From NCBI GenBank assembly GCA_002329155.1, contig DCXY01000050.1:1-13347 (forward strand): a stretch of DNA of 13,347 nucleotides, read 5' to 3'. Under the pieces are notes generated by a model, which made no database searches, was not told the DNA's origin, and saw only the letters and a program-made list of their open reading frames with translations. Made by a program: the position numbers and the translations under genes. The DNA comes from Stenotrophomonas sp. UBA2124 (GTDB lineage: Bacteria > Pseudomonadota > Gammaproteobacteria > Xanthomonadales > Xanthomonadaceae). Shown here piece by piece: positions 6,093 to 12,612 of the stretch; position 1 is the first letter of the stretch; the number at the start of each line of letters is the position of its first letter.

Positions 6093-6635
6093 ATGGACAG
6101 GCGGGCAATACTGCTGGCATTGGCCGGTTTGCCGGGCCTGGCATCTGCCCATGCCGAGCGCCAGCATGGGCCTCACGTACATGGGCAGGCCGAGCTGCAA
6201 CTGGCGGTGGAAGGCACCACCGTGGCGGTTGCGCTGCAGGCGCCGGGCATGGGCATTGTTGATTTCGAGCGTGCCCCTGCCACGGCAGCCGAGACGACCC
6301 AGCTGAAGGCGGCCACCGCGCTGCTGCAGAGTGGCCGCTGGCTGCTGCTGCCTGCCGCAGCGGGCTGCCGCCTGCAGAGTGGCAGTGCCAGTGCCGATGG
6401 CTTCGAGCCCCATGCCGACGCGCATTCCGGTGAGGGCGGTGGCCATCACCATGCGGGCTTCCAGGTACGGCTGCGCTACAACTGCGCGCAGGTGGCCGGG
6501 CTGGACCACGTGCGCGTGCGCCTGGCGCAGGATTTCCCCGGGCTGCATGAGGTCATTGTTGCCGTCACCACCGCCCAAGGGCAGGGCCGGGTTGAGTTGC
6601 AGGCAGGCCAGGAGCGGGTGGAGCTGCCGCGATGA
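6093..6635 (+). CDS. zrgA: His-rich periplasmic DUF2796 protein, ZrgA-like zinc-binding component
   Basis: 180-residue exported protein of the DUF2796 family, which includes ZrgA of the Vibrio ZrgABCDE zinc system. Residues 1-19 form a short signal peptide (cleavage after ASA), so the mature protein begins with histidine. Two metal-binding stretches are plain: H20, H25, H28 and H30 in HAERQHGPHVHGQAEL, and H107, H111 and H118-120 in PHADAHSGEGGGHHH, an insertion in the middle of the domain. C92 and C131 could form a disulfide. It likely binds zinc in the periplasm for the ABC unit encoded next. The start has the strong site GGAGGTAGGA directly upstream. It is the first gene after the Zur-like box and its stop overlaps the ATG of zrgB (ATGA). 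The family assignment is firm; the zinc role is from the family and the operator. Confidence 0.85.
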   Translation: MDRRAILLALAGLPGLASAHAERQHGPHVHGQAELQLAVEGTTVAVALQAPGMGIVDFERAPATAAETTQLKAATALLQSGRWLLLPAAAGCRLQSGSASADGFEPHADAHSGEGGGHHHAGFQVRLRYNCAQVAGLDHVRVRLAQDFPGLHEVIVAVTTAQGQGRVELQAGQERVELPR

Positions 6636-7336
6636 CTGCCAGCGTGCGGCTGGAACAGTTGCGCTTTGCCTACCCCGGCCATGCGCCGGTGCTGGATATC
6701 GAACACTTCGAGGTGCCGCGTGGCCAACAGCTGCTGCTGCGTGGCGGCAGCGGTACCGGCAAGAGCACGCTGCTGGCGCTGATGGCCGGGGTGTTGCAGC
6801 CCACACATGGGCGGGTGGAAGTGGTGGGGCAGGACCTGGCCGCACTGTCAAGCGCGGGCCGTGACCGCTTCCGCGCCGACCACTGCGGGGTGATCTTCCA
6901 GCAGTTCAACCTGCTGCCGTTCCTGAGTGTGCGCGACAACATCGCGCTGGGCCTGGCCTTCAACTCACGGCGCCGGCAGATGCCGCGCGGCGCGGCACTG
7001 GATGCCCGCATCCATGGCCTGCTCGATGCGCTGGGCCTGGATGCGCGGGCGTTGTGGAGCCGTGCGGCCGGGCGCCTGAGTGTCGGCCAGCAGCAGCGCG
7101 TGGCGGCGGCGCGGGCGCTGGTGGGGCAGCCGCAACTGCTGCTGGCCGATGAACCCACCTCGGCATTGGATACGGCCTCGGCCACCGCCTTCCTGCGGGT
7201 GCTTGGCGATACCTGCCGGGGCAATGGCATCAGCAGCATCGTGGTGAGCCATGGCCCGGCATTGCCGCCATTGTTCGATGCGGTGCAGGACCTGGCCGAA
7301 CTCAACCATGTGCGGCCCATGCAGGTGGCCGCGTGA
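6632..7336 (+). CDS. zrgB: ABC transporter ATPase, ZrgB-like (LolD/MacB class)
   Basis: 234-residue cytoplasmic ATPase that should power the FtsX-fold permease encoded next. All nucleotide-binding motifs are intact: Walker A GGSGTGKST (38-46), Q-loop at Q90-Q91 in FQQFNLLPF, signature LSVGQQQR (149-156), Walker B LLLADEP with D173 and E174, and switch histidine H207 in VVSHGP. LolD/MacB-class ATPases usually carry LSGGQQQR; here the second motif residue is V in place of G. Length and the QFNLLPFLSVRDNI segment match the LolD/MacB group (type VII ABC systems). Translation starts inside the zrgA stop codon (ATGA, 4 bp) and its own stop overlaps the GTG of the permease, so production is coupled. 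On sequence alone it could be named a lipoprotein-release or macrolide ATPase; the neighbours argue for zinc. Confidence 0.88.
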   Translation: MTASVRLEQLRFAYPGHAPVLDIEHFEVPRGQQLLLRGGSGTGKSTLLALMAGVLQPTHGRVEVVGQDLAALSSAGRDRFRADHCGVIFQQFNLLPFLSVRDNIALGLAFNSRRRQMPRGAALDARIHGLLDALGLDARALWSRAAGRLSVGQQQRVAAARALVGQPQLLLADEPTSALDTASATAFLRVLGDTCRGNGISSIVVSHGPALPPLFDAVQDLAELNHVRPMQVAA

Positions 7337-8586
7337 TCCGCCTGGCCTGGGCCAGCCTGCGCAGCCGCCGGCTGAGCGTGCTGCTGAGCCTGCTGGTGGT
7401 GACCTTGAGCGTCTGCCTGCTGCTGGGGGTGGAGCGCATCCGCGACCAGGCGCATTCGGGATTTGCCAGCACCGTTTCCGGCACCGACCTGGTGGTGGGC
7501 GCGCGCTCAGGGCCGGTGAACCTGTTGCTGTACGCGATCTTCCACATTGGTGACGCCACCAACAATGTCTCCTGGCAGAGCTACCAGGAGCTGGCGGCAC
7601 TGCCCGACGTGGCGTGGACCGTGCCGCTTTCGCTGGGCGATTCGTACCGGGGCTTCCGCGTGGTGGGCACCACCGGCGGCTTCTTCGAGCACTACCACTA
7701 TGGCGCCGGGCATCCGCTGCGGATGGCACAGGGCGGGCGCTTCGACGACCTCTACGATGCGGTGATAGGCGCGGAGGTGGCGCGCCAGCTGCAGCACAAG
7801 GTGGGCGACAGCATCGTGCTGGCACACGGCACCGGACGGGTGGTGCTGGCGCGGCATGACGACAAGCCATTCCGCGTGGTTGGCGTGCTGGCGCGTACCG
7901 GCACACCGGTGGATGCCTCGGTGCTGGTGTCGCTGCCGGCCATCGAGGCCATCCACCTGGATTGGCGCTCGGGCGTGCACCTGCGTGGCGCGGCGATCAG
8001 TGCCGATGCCGCGCGCCAGCAGGACCTCACACCCAGCTCCATCACCGCCTTTCTGGTGGGGCTGCATTCGCGCATCACCACCTTCGGCGTGCAGCGCAGC
8101 ATCAACGAGTATCCCGACGAACCGCTGCTGGCGGTGATGCCCGGCGTGGCCCTGCAGCAGCTGTGGGCAACACTGGGGACCGCCGAAAACGCATTGCGCC
8201 TGATCAGCACGCTGGTGGTGGTGCTGGGGCTGACATCGCTGGTTGCGCTGCTGGTGGCCACATTGCAGGAGCGGCGCCGTGAGATGGCGGTATTGCGAGC
8301 GTTGGGTGCGCGCCCTGCCTATGTGGCCGCGCTGCTGGTGTTCGAGGCCGTGCTGGTGGCCGGCAGTGCCTGCGTGCTGGCGGTGGCGATACTTGCGGTA
8401 GGCAGCGTGCTGGCGCGCGACTGGCTGCTGCTGCGCTTCGGGCTGGTGATTGAACGCATCGGCCCGGACCTGCGCGAATGCCTGTGGCTGGGTGCCGTGA
8501 TGCTGGCCGCGGCATTGGCCGGCCTGCTGCCGGCGCTGCTGGCGTACCGCCGCACCCTTGCCGATGGGCTCTCGCCGCAGACATGA
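7333..8586 (+). CDS. zrgC: ABC permease, ZrgC-like (FtsX/MacB fold)
   Basis: 417-residue inner-membrane permease with the type VII ABC layout: one N-terminal helix (about 14-33), a large periplasmic domain (about 35-280) and three C-terminal helices (about 287-312, 330-358 and 383-408). The FtsX-like coupling segment EMAVLRALGA begins at E317, where the protein should contact ZrgB. A VSGTDLVVGARSGPVNLLLYAIF block follows the first helix. Only one permease gene is present, so a homodimer is expected. The start is GTG overlapping the zrgB stop (GTGA), and the stop overlaps the next ATG (ATGA). Proteins with this fold usually move substrates on the periplasmic side or drive envelope machines rather than import ions directly, which makes the zinc role mechanistically open. 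The call as Zrg component rests on operon context. Confidence 0.85.
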   Translation: MIRLAWASLRSRRLSVLLSLLVVTLSVCLLLGVERIRDQAHSGFASTVSGTDLVVGARSGPVNLLLYAIFHIGDATNNVSWQSYQELAALPDVAWTVPLSLGDSYRGFRVVGTTGGFFEHYHYGAGHPLRMAQGGRFDDLYDAVIGAEVARQLQHKVGDSIVLAHGTGRVVLARHDDKPFRVVGVLARTGTPVDASVLVSLPAIEAIHLDWRSGVHLRGAAISADAARQQDLTPSSITAFLVGLHSRITTFGVQRSINEYPDEPLLAVMPGVALQQLWATLGTAENALRLISTLVVVLGLTSLVALLVATLQERRREMAVLRALGARPAYVAALLVFEAVLVAGSACVLAVAILAVGSVLARDWLLLRFGLVIERIGPDLRECLWLGAVMLAAALAGLLPALLAYRRTLADGLSPQT

Positions 8587-9185
8587 AAACGTTCCGCCAG
8601 AACCCAATGCCGCGCAGGCTGCTGAGGGCCGCAGCCGTCGTGCTGCTCAGCGTGCTGCTGGCTGCCTGCATGCGCGCCGGTGCCGATGCGCCCCCGGCTG
8701 TGCAGGCCGCCGCAGGGGGCAGTGTGGATTCGGGCGCAGGCCACCCGGCACTGCGCGCCGAGCAAGAGCTGGACTGGCTGCAGATGCTGCCTGCCGACGA
8801 GCTGCAGGCGCTTGAGAACGGGGATGTGCCGGAGGTGGACCATCGCGGCAACAAGGCGATGCCACAGTACGGCACCTTCCGCACCGTGCCCGAGGTACTG
8901 GACCGCCCGGTGCGCCTGCCCGGTTACGTGGTGCCGCTGGAAAACGATGCGCAGGGGCAGCTGCGCAGCTTCCTGTTCGTGCCGTATTACGGCGCCTGCA
9001 TCCATGTGCCACCGCCACCGCCGAACCAGATCGTCTACGTGCAGTTGGACAAGGCCATCGCCATGCCTGACATGTACTCGGCCCTGTACCTCAGCGGCAC
9101 GCTGGTGGCCGAGCATTTCGACGATGCGTTGGCCGGCTCGGCCTATCGCATGCAAAGCGCGAGCCTGAAGCCTTATGAGAACTGA
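8583..9185 (+). CDS. zrgD: DUF3299 lipoprotein, first of tandem pair (ZrgD-like)
   Basis: 200-residue predicted lipoprotein. The signal peptide runs to residue 28 and ends in the lipobox LAAC with C29 as lipidation site; the residue at +2 is Met, not Asp, so sorting to the outer membrane is permitted. After a low-complexity Ala/Gly linker comes the DUF3299 domain: DWLQMLPADEL, VDHRGNK, GYVVPLE and the hallmark VPYYGACIHVPPPPPNQI at 133-150, containing C139 and H141 as possible metal ligands. DUF3299 proteins have no established biochemical activity but accompany ZrgABC in zinc-acquisition operons. The ATG overlaps the zrgC stop by 4 bp and the end overlaps the next gene by 11 bp. The letter D follows gene order and may not map one-to-one to the Vibrio gene. 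Confidence 0.8.
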   Translation: MKTFRQNPMPRRLLRAAAVVLLSVLLAACMRAGADAPPAVQAAAGGSVDSGAGHPALRAEQELDWLQMLPADELQALENGDVPEVDHRGNKAMPQYGTFRTVPEVLDRPVRLPGYVVPLENDAQGQLRSFLFVPYYGACIHVPPPPPNQIVYVQLDKAIAMPDMYSALYLSGTLVAEHFDDALAGSAYRMQSASLKPYEN

Positions 9186-9834
9186 TCATCGCCCGTGGTT
9201 GGCGGGTCTGGCCGCTCTGGTGCTGGCCGCATGTCATGGCACACCAGCCGCAACGGATGTGCAGCCTGCAGCGGCAGTGCCGGTGCCCGCAGCCACGCCA
9301 GTGGCCGCTGCCGGAGCCGGCGGCGCCGAAGCGACGGTGTTGAGTGACTGGGAACTGCTGATGCCCGAGGACGGCCGGGCATTGCGGCCACCACCGGTCA
9401 TTGGCGGGCCACGGCCATGGGCACCGGCGGTGCAGAGCGGGTTGATGGACGACAACGGCTCGGGCACGCCGCCGGGCGTGGTCATCGACCACAGCGGCAA
9501 CAAGCGCGCCGAACAGTTTGGTTCATCGGAGGTGGTGGCCGGGCTGGCCGGGCGCGCGCTGGCACTGGATGGCTACGTGGTGCCGCTGCAGGGTGATGAC
9601 CAGGGGCGGGTGAGCGAACTGTTGTTCGTTCCGTACTACGGCGCCTGCATCCATGTGCCGCCGCCACCGCCCAACCAGATCATCCATGTGATGCTGGCCC
9701 AGCCGGTGCCGGTGCCGGAGTTGAGCGATGCATTCCGCCTCACCGGCACCTTGCGTATTGCCCGCTTCCAGGCGGATATCGCCAATGCGGCCTATGAAGT
9801 GCTGGGTGCGCATGTCACCCGGATGGCGCAGTGA
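9175..9834 (+). CDS. zrgE: DUF3299 lipoprotein, second of tandem pair (ZrgE-like)
   Basis: 219-residue predicted lipoprotein paralogous to its upstream neighbour. The lipobox LAAC ends at C20, followed by His at +2, and a Pro/Ala-rich linker runs to about residue 50. The DUF3299 domain repeats the neighbour's order: DWELLMPEDGRAL, VIDHSGNKRAEQF, GYVVPLQ and the identical 18-residue block VPYYGACIHVPPPPPNQI at 152-169 (C158, H160). Compared with the first copy it has an extra Pro/Gly-rich stretch between the first two blocks. The ATG lies within the end of the upstream gene (11-bp overlap), so translation is coupled. It closes the operon; a stable hairpin follows at 9871-9895. The tandem copies probably act together, perhaps as a heterodimer, but nothing in the sequence proves it. 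Confidence 0.8.
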   Translation: MRTDHRPWLAGLAALVLAACHGTPAATDVQPAAAVPVPAATPVAAAGAGGAEATVLSDWELLMPEDGRALRPPPVIGGPRPWAPAVQSGLMDDNGSGTPPGVVIDHSGNKRAEQFGSSEVVAGLAGRALALDGYVVPLQGDDQGRVSELLFVPYYGACIHVPPPPPNQIIHVMLAQPVPVPELSDAFRLTGTLRIARFQADIANAAYEVLGAHVTRMAQ

Positions 9835-9870
9835 CGCGGCGCAATGCGCCGTGCATGCGCGGGAGCCGGG

Positions 9871-9895
9871 CGGCGGCGGGTGTGGCCCGCCGCCG
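9871..9895. terminator. GC-rich hairpin between convergent zrgE and cnoX
   Basis: Perfect 10-bp stem (CGGCGGCGGG and complement) with loop TGTGG, lying 36 bp after the zrgE stop and 19 bp after the cnoX stop. The position fits a terminator serving both converging transcripts, but neither side has a U-run. A smaller hairpin (stem CGGCGC, loop AAT) sits at 9837-9851. Confidence 0.5.
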
Positions 9896-9914
9896 GCAGT
9901 GTGGCCGGTTGGCC

Positions 9915-10772
9915 TCAGAACAGCAGCGAGGACATCCTGCGGCGGAAGCGGCCCACCAGGTCTTCATCCTCGATCACACGGAAGGCGTCGATCAGCGCCT
10001 TCTTCGGCAGGCCATCGCGGAAGCCGCGGTCGATGCGCAGCATCTCGATGAACTGCTCCAGCGCGGCCTCGTCCTCGCCACCGAGCAGGTGGTGGATGCC
10101 GAGCAGGTAGCGCGCTTCCAGGTCGTTGCCATCGGCCTGCAGGCGTGCGGCCAGTGCCGGTGCGGCCGGTGCATCCTTCAGTGCGTTGGCGAAATCCAGG
10201 CGCGCGCGGGCGCGGATGGCGCGGTCGTCGGTGGCCAGGTTGGCGGGCAGGGCGTCGATCAGCGTGCTGGCTTCTTCCACGGCGCCGGTCTTGAGCAGGG
10301 CAAGGGCCAGGTCGAGTTTCAGCTCGTCCCTGTCCGGCTCGGCGGCGATGGCCTCGCGCAGCGCGGCCACTTCGGCCTGCGGGTCCAGCGGCAGCGCCTC
10401 GGGCTCCGGCTCGCCGCCCGCTTCAGCCGGCATCACGCCGTGCTGGGTCAGGAACTCGCGCAGCTGGCCCTCCGGCATCGCGCCGGGGAAGCCATCCACG
10501 ATCTGCCCGCCCTTGATCAGGAACACCGTTGGCACCGAACGGATCTGGAAGGCGGCGGCAACCTGCTGCTCCTTGTCCACATCCACCTTGGCCAGCTCGA
10601 AACCACCGTTGTACTCGCCGGCCAGCTTTTCCAGGATCGGCCCCAGGCTCTTGCACGGCCCGCACCAGGTGGCCCAGAAATCGACCAGCACCGGCGTCTG
10701 CATCGATTTCTGCAGAACTTCGGCCTCGAAGGTTTCGGTGGTGGCGTCGAATACGTGGAGAAGATCGCTCAT
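9915..10772 (-). CDS. cnoX: Thioredoxin-TPR protein, CnoX/YbbN family
   Basis: 285-residue cytoplasmic protein with an N-terminal thioredoxin domain (about 1-112) and a C-terminal TPR-like region (about 135-285, rich in LALALL and RYLLGIHHLLGG-type helices). The family (E. coli CnoX/YbbN, about the same length) combines holdase chaperone and redox functions, protecting proteins during oxidative stress and passing them to GroEL/DnaK. Here the active site is the full WCGPC (C37 and C40) with cis-proline P81 in SVPTVFLI, whereas E. coli CnoX has an incomplete SxxC site, so this copy should be redox-competent. The start at 10772 begins MSDLLHVFDAT; upstream frame extension would need a GTG and lacks support, and only a weak GAAG lies before the ATG. 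It converges on zrgE and is divergent from the hypothetical gene at 10902. Confidence 0.9.
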   Translation of the reverse strand: MSDLLHVFDATTETFEAEVLQKSMQTPVLVDFWATWCGPCKSLGPILEKLAGEYNGGFELAKVDVDKEQQVAAAFQIRSVPTVFLIKGGQIVDGFPGAMPEGQLREFLTQHGVMPAEAGGEPEPEALPLDPQAEVAALREAIAAEPDRDELKLDLALALLKTGAVEEASTLIDALPANLATDDRAIRARARLDFANALKDAPAAPALAARLQADGNDLEARYLLGIHHLLGGEDEAALEQFIEMLRIDRGFRDGLPKKALIDAFRVIEDEDLVGRFRRRMSSLLF

Positions 10773-10833
10773 GGCAGGCTTCGTTGCTGACGGGAGTTCC
10801 CTACATGGTGATGCTGCCACGGTTTCTCAACCA

Positions 10834-10855
10834 CCCGGCCGCTGTGGCGGCCGGG
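10834..10855. repeat. GC-rich hairpin in the divergent region upstream of cnoX
   Basis: Perfect 9-bp stem (CCCGGCCGC and complement) with loop TGTG. It lies between the starts of cnoX and the hypothetical gene at 10902, so it is not an ordinary terminator. It could be an operator, an RNA leader hairpin or a repeat. The loop resembles that of the hairpin at 9871-9895. Confidence 0.45.
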
Positions 10856-10901
10856 GGCTGCGATGAGGGGGCCGCTTCCCCGTTGGCAGGCAGGAGGGCG
10901 C

Positions 10902-11705
10902 ATGCGCCGTAAGCAGGCGTGGGCGGCGGTGGTGGCGTTGCTGCTGGTGGCTGCCGGGGTGGTTGCATGGCGGCAGTGGGGTGCCGGGCCGGTGCGGCAG
11001 CCCCCGGCCAGGGTGCGGGCCGTGGTGGTGCAGGCGCCCAAGCCGGCGGTGGATGTGAGCCCGCAGCCCGGTGCCGGGCTGAGCGCGGCTGAACTTGCCG
11101 GCATCCATGCCGCCATGGCCGAACAGCCCGGCTTTGCCAGTGACCTTGTATTCCTGGTGGTGGCGAGCGCGCGTGACCGCTGCCAGCCAGCGCATGCCGG
11201 CGAGCTGGCACGCATGGCCAACCGCGCGCAGTTGCCTGTGCTGCACGGAGTGAGCCGGGTCACCGAGGCACAGCCTGCGTTGGACCAGCCCATCTATCGC
11301 TATGTGCAGGCCGCAGCCGATGCGGTGGTCTGCGGCCGCAGCCTGCGCCTGGCCGAGCAGCCGGTGGTGGAACTGGAAGGCTATGCGCGTAACTTCCCCG
11401 ACAGCTATTTCGCGCCCGGCAGGCAGGGCGAGGCGCCGCGTGAATACGCCGGCCGCTCGCTGGCCGAGCGCGCGGCGCAGCCCTGCCAGACCATTGCGTA
11501 TGTGGTGCTGCCGCTGTCCGCACCGGATTGGCGCTGCGATGCCAGCCGCGCCAGTGCCCGGCAACGCATTGAACAGCTTTGCGAAACCGCCCGCGCGGCC
11601 GATGCGCGGCTTGCGGTGAGTGGCGAGCTGAGTGCGGCCTTCGGCGAACGCTTGACCGCGCCGGTGCAGGACATCCTGGCCGGCATGCCGCAGCAATGCC
11701 GGTGA
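10902..11705 (+). CDS. Hypothetical membrane-anchored periplasmic protein with six cysteines
   Basis: 267-residue protein that I do not recognise. An uncleaved signal-anchor helix is likely at about residues 7-23 (AWAAVVALLLVAAGVVAW), preceded by MRRK, so the rest should face the periplasm. A Pro/Val-rich linker to about 60 leads to a mixed alpha/beta domain with DLVFLVVASARDRCQPAHAGEL, a YRYVQAAADAVVCGRS stretch and a C-terminal helix-rich part. All six cysteines (94, 144, 195, 212, 227 and 266) lie in the periplasmic part, an even number that fits three disulfides. The start at 10902 is chosen for AGGAGGG 4-10 bp upstream; an in-frame ATG at 10863 lacks such a site. It is followed by a palindrome at 11713-11726 and the DUF998 gene. 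Probably a lineage-restricted conserved protein; no function is proposed. Confidence 0.75.
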   Translation: MRRKQAWAAVVALLLVAAGVVAWRQWGAGPVRQPPARVRAVVVQAPKPAVDVSPQPGAGLSAAELAGIHAAMAEQPGFASDLVFLVVASARDRCQPAHAGELARMANRAQLPVLHGVSRVTEAQPALDQPIYRYVQAAADAVVCGRSLRLAEQPVVELEGYARNFPDSYFAPGRQGEAPREYAGRSLAERAAQPCQTIAYVVLPLSAPDWRCDASRASARQRIEQLCETARAADARLAVSGELSAAFGERLTAPVQDILAGMPQQCR

Positions 11706-11712
11706 CACAGCG

Positions 11713-11726
11713 GCCGCTGCAGCGGC
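11713..11726 (+). terminator. Short palindrome after the six-cysteine gene
   Basis: Perfect 14-bp palindrome GCCGCTGCAGCGGC starting 7 bp after the stop codon. As RNA it could fold only with a tight loop, and no U-run follows, so terminator function is tentative. Confidence 0.3.
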
Positions 11727-11832
11727 ATGCGCATGTGCCCTGGCGATGCGGCAACAGGCCGCAGCCGTCACAATGGCGCCCGGTAGCCGCGCCGTACGGG
11801 CAGCGGCCTGGGCAATACAAGGGTGTGTGGCA

Positions 11833-12435
11833 GTGAATGCGAACAAGCTGATGGATTGGGCCGGGCCGGTTGCGGCGGTGCTATGGCTGGTGGCGGTGTT
11901 CGGCTTCGGCGTACGGCTGGAGGGCTACGACCAGCTGCGCCACCCGGTATCGCTGCTGGGTGCGCGTGGCGTGCCGGGCGGCACCGCGTTCAGCCTGCTG
12001 GGTTTCGTGATCCCGGGGCTGCTGGCGGCGGTTGCGGCGCTGGGCCTGGTGCTGCGCATGCCTGCCCATGCCTCACGCCCGCTGCGGGTGAGCGCGCAGA
12101 TGCTGCTGCTGGCTGGCATCGCGTTTGCGGCGATGGGCTTGCTGCCACTGGATGTGGAAGACATCGAGAACCGCGCCAGCCAGTTCCACGCCAGCGCATG
12201 GCTGCTGTGGCTGGTGGCATTCAGCGCCGGTGCCGTCGCCCTGCGGCTGGGGGCGATGAAGGACAGCGCATGGCGGCCATTGGCCGGCCTGACGCTGGGC
12301 TGTGCCATCTGGTGCCTGTGCAGTGCCTTTCTGTTCGAGATCGCCATGCCGGTGGCCATGGCGCAGCGGCTGGCCTTCCTCGGTTGGCTGGTGTGGCTGC
12401 TGGGCGCGGCCCGCGTGGCGCCCGCGCGCGGCTGA
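11833..12435 (+). CDS. DUF998 family integral membrane protein
   Basis: 200-residue membrane protein of the DUF998 (PF06197) family; function unknown. About six hydrophobic helices are seen, at roughly 11-30, 55-75, 88-108, 123-143, 153-173 and 180-195. The characteristic YDQLRHPVSLLGARG motif follows the first helix and VEDIENRASQFHASAW follows the third, the charged His-bearing loop usual in the family. The GTG start at 11833 (VNANKLMDWAGP) is favoured by AAGGG 9 bp upstream. An ATG at 11851 is an alternative, and upstream in-frame ATGs at 11746 and 11773 would add an untypical Ala/Arg tail. It lies 127 bp after the hypothetical gene and 177 bp before leuS on the same strand. Nothing shows whether it shares a transcript with either. 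Confidence 0.8.
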   Translation: MNANKLMDWAGPVAAVLWLVAVFGFGVRLEGYDQLRHPVSLLGARGVPGGTAFSLLGFVIPGLLAAVAALGLVLRMPAHASRPLRVSAQMLLLAGIAFAAMGLLPLDVEDIENRASQFHASAWLLWLVAFSAGAVALRLGAMKDSAWRPLAGLTLGCAIWCLCSAFLFEIAMPVAMAQRLAFLGWLVWLLGAARVAPARG

Positions 12436-12537
12436 CCGCGGCCGCTTGCGGGAACCTGGCTTCACATCACATGGCCGCTTCCCGGCAGGTGTGCTGAAAC
12501 TGCCGTCTTATCAATGACCTGCGGTTTGTGGCCGGGC

Positions 12538-12546
12538 TGGTATAGG
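12538..12546 (+). promoter_or_regulatory. Candidate extended -10 promoter for leuS
   Basis: TGG-TATAGG forms an extended -10 element (TGn plus TATAGG) 66 bp before the leuS ATG; no good -35 is seen. The leader would be about 60 nt. It has no run of leucine codons or T-box-like structure, so attenuation by leucine is not evident. Confidence 0.4.
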
Positions 12547-12612
12547 GTGCCGATTGGAGTGCCATGATGCACTGCGGTACCCTTTGCGGCTTTGCCGTTG
12601 CCAAGCGTTGCC

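Noticed and set aside
6632..8586. MacAB drug efflux or LolCDE lipoprotein export as the identity of the ATPase and permease
   Set aside because: No MacA-type adaptor or LolE partner is present; DUF2796 and DUF3299 neighbours and the Zur-like box fit a Zrg zinc system better.
7507..8607. Minus-strand open frame of 366 codons
   Set aside because: Antisense to the ABC permease; composition is Gln/His/Arg-rich and no membrane or enzyme motif is seen.
9831..10790. Plus-strand open frame of 319 codons
   Set aside because: It is the mirror of the thioredoxin-TPR gene, which carries WCGPC and the cis-Pro motif; the plus frame shows no family feature.
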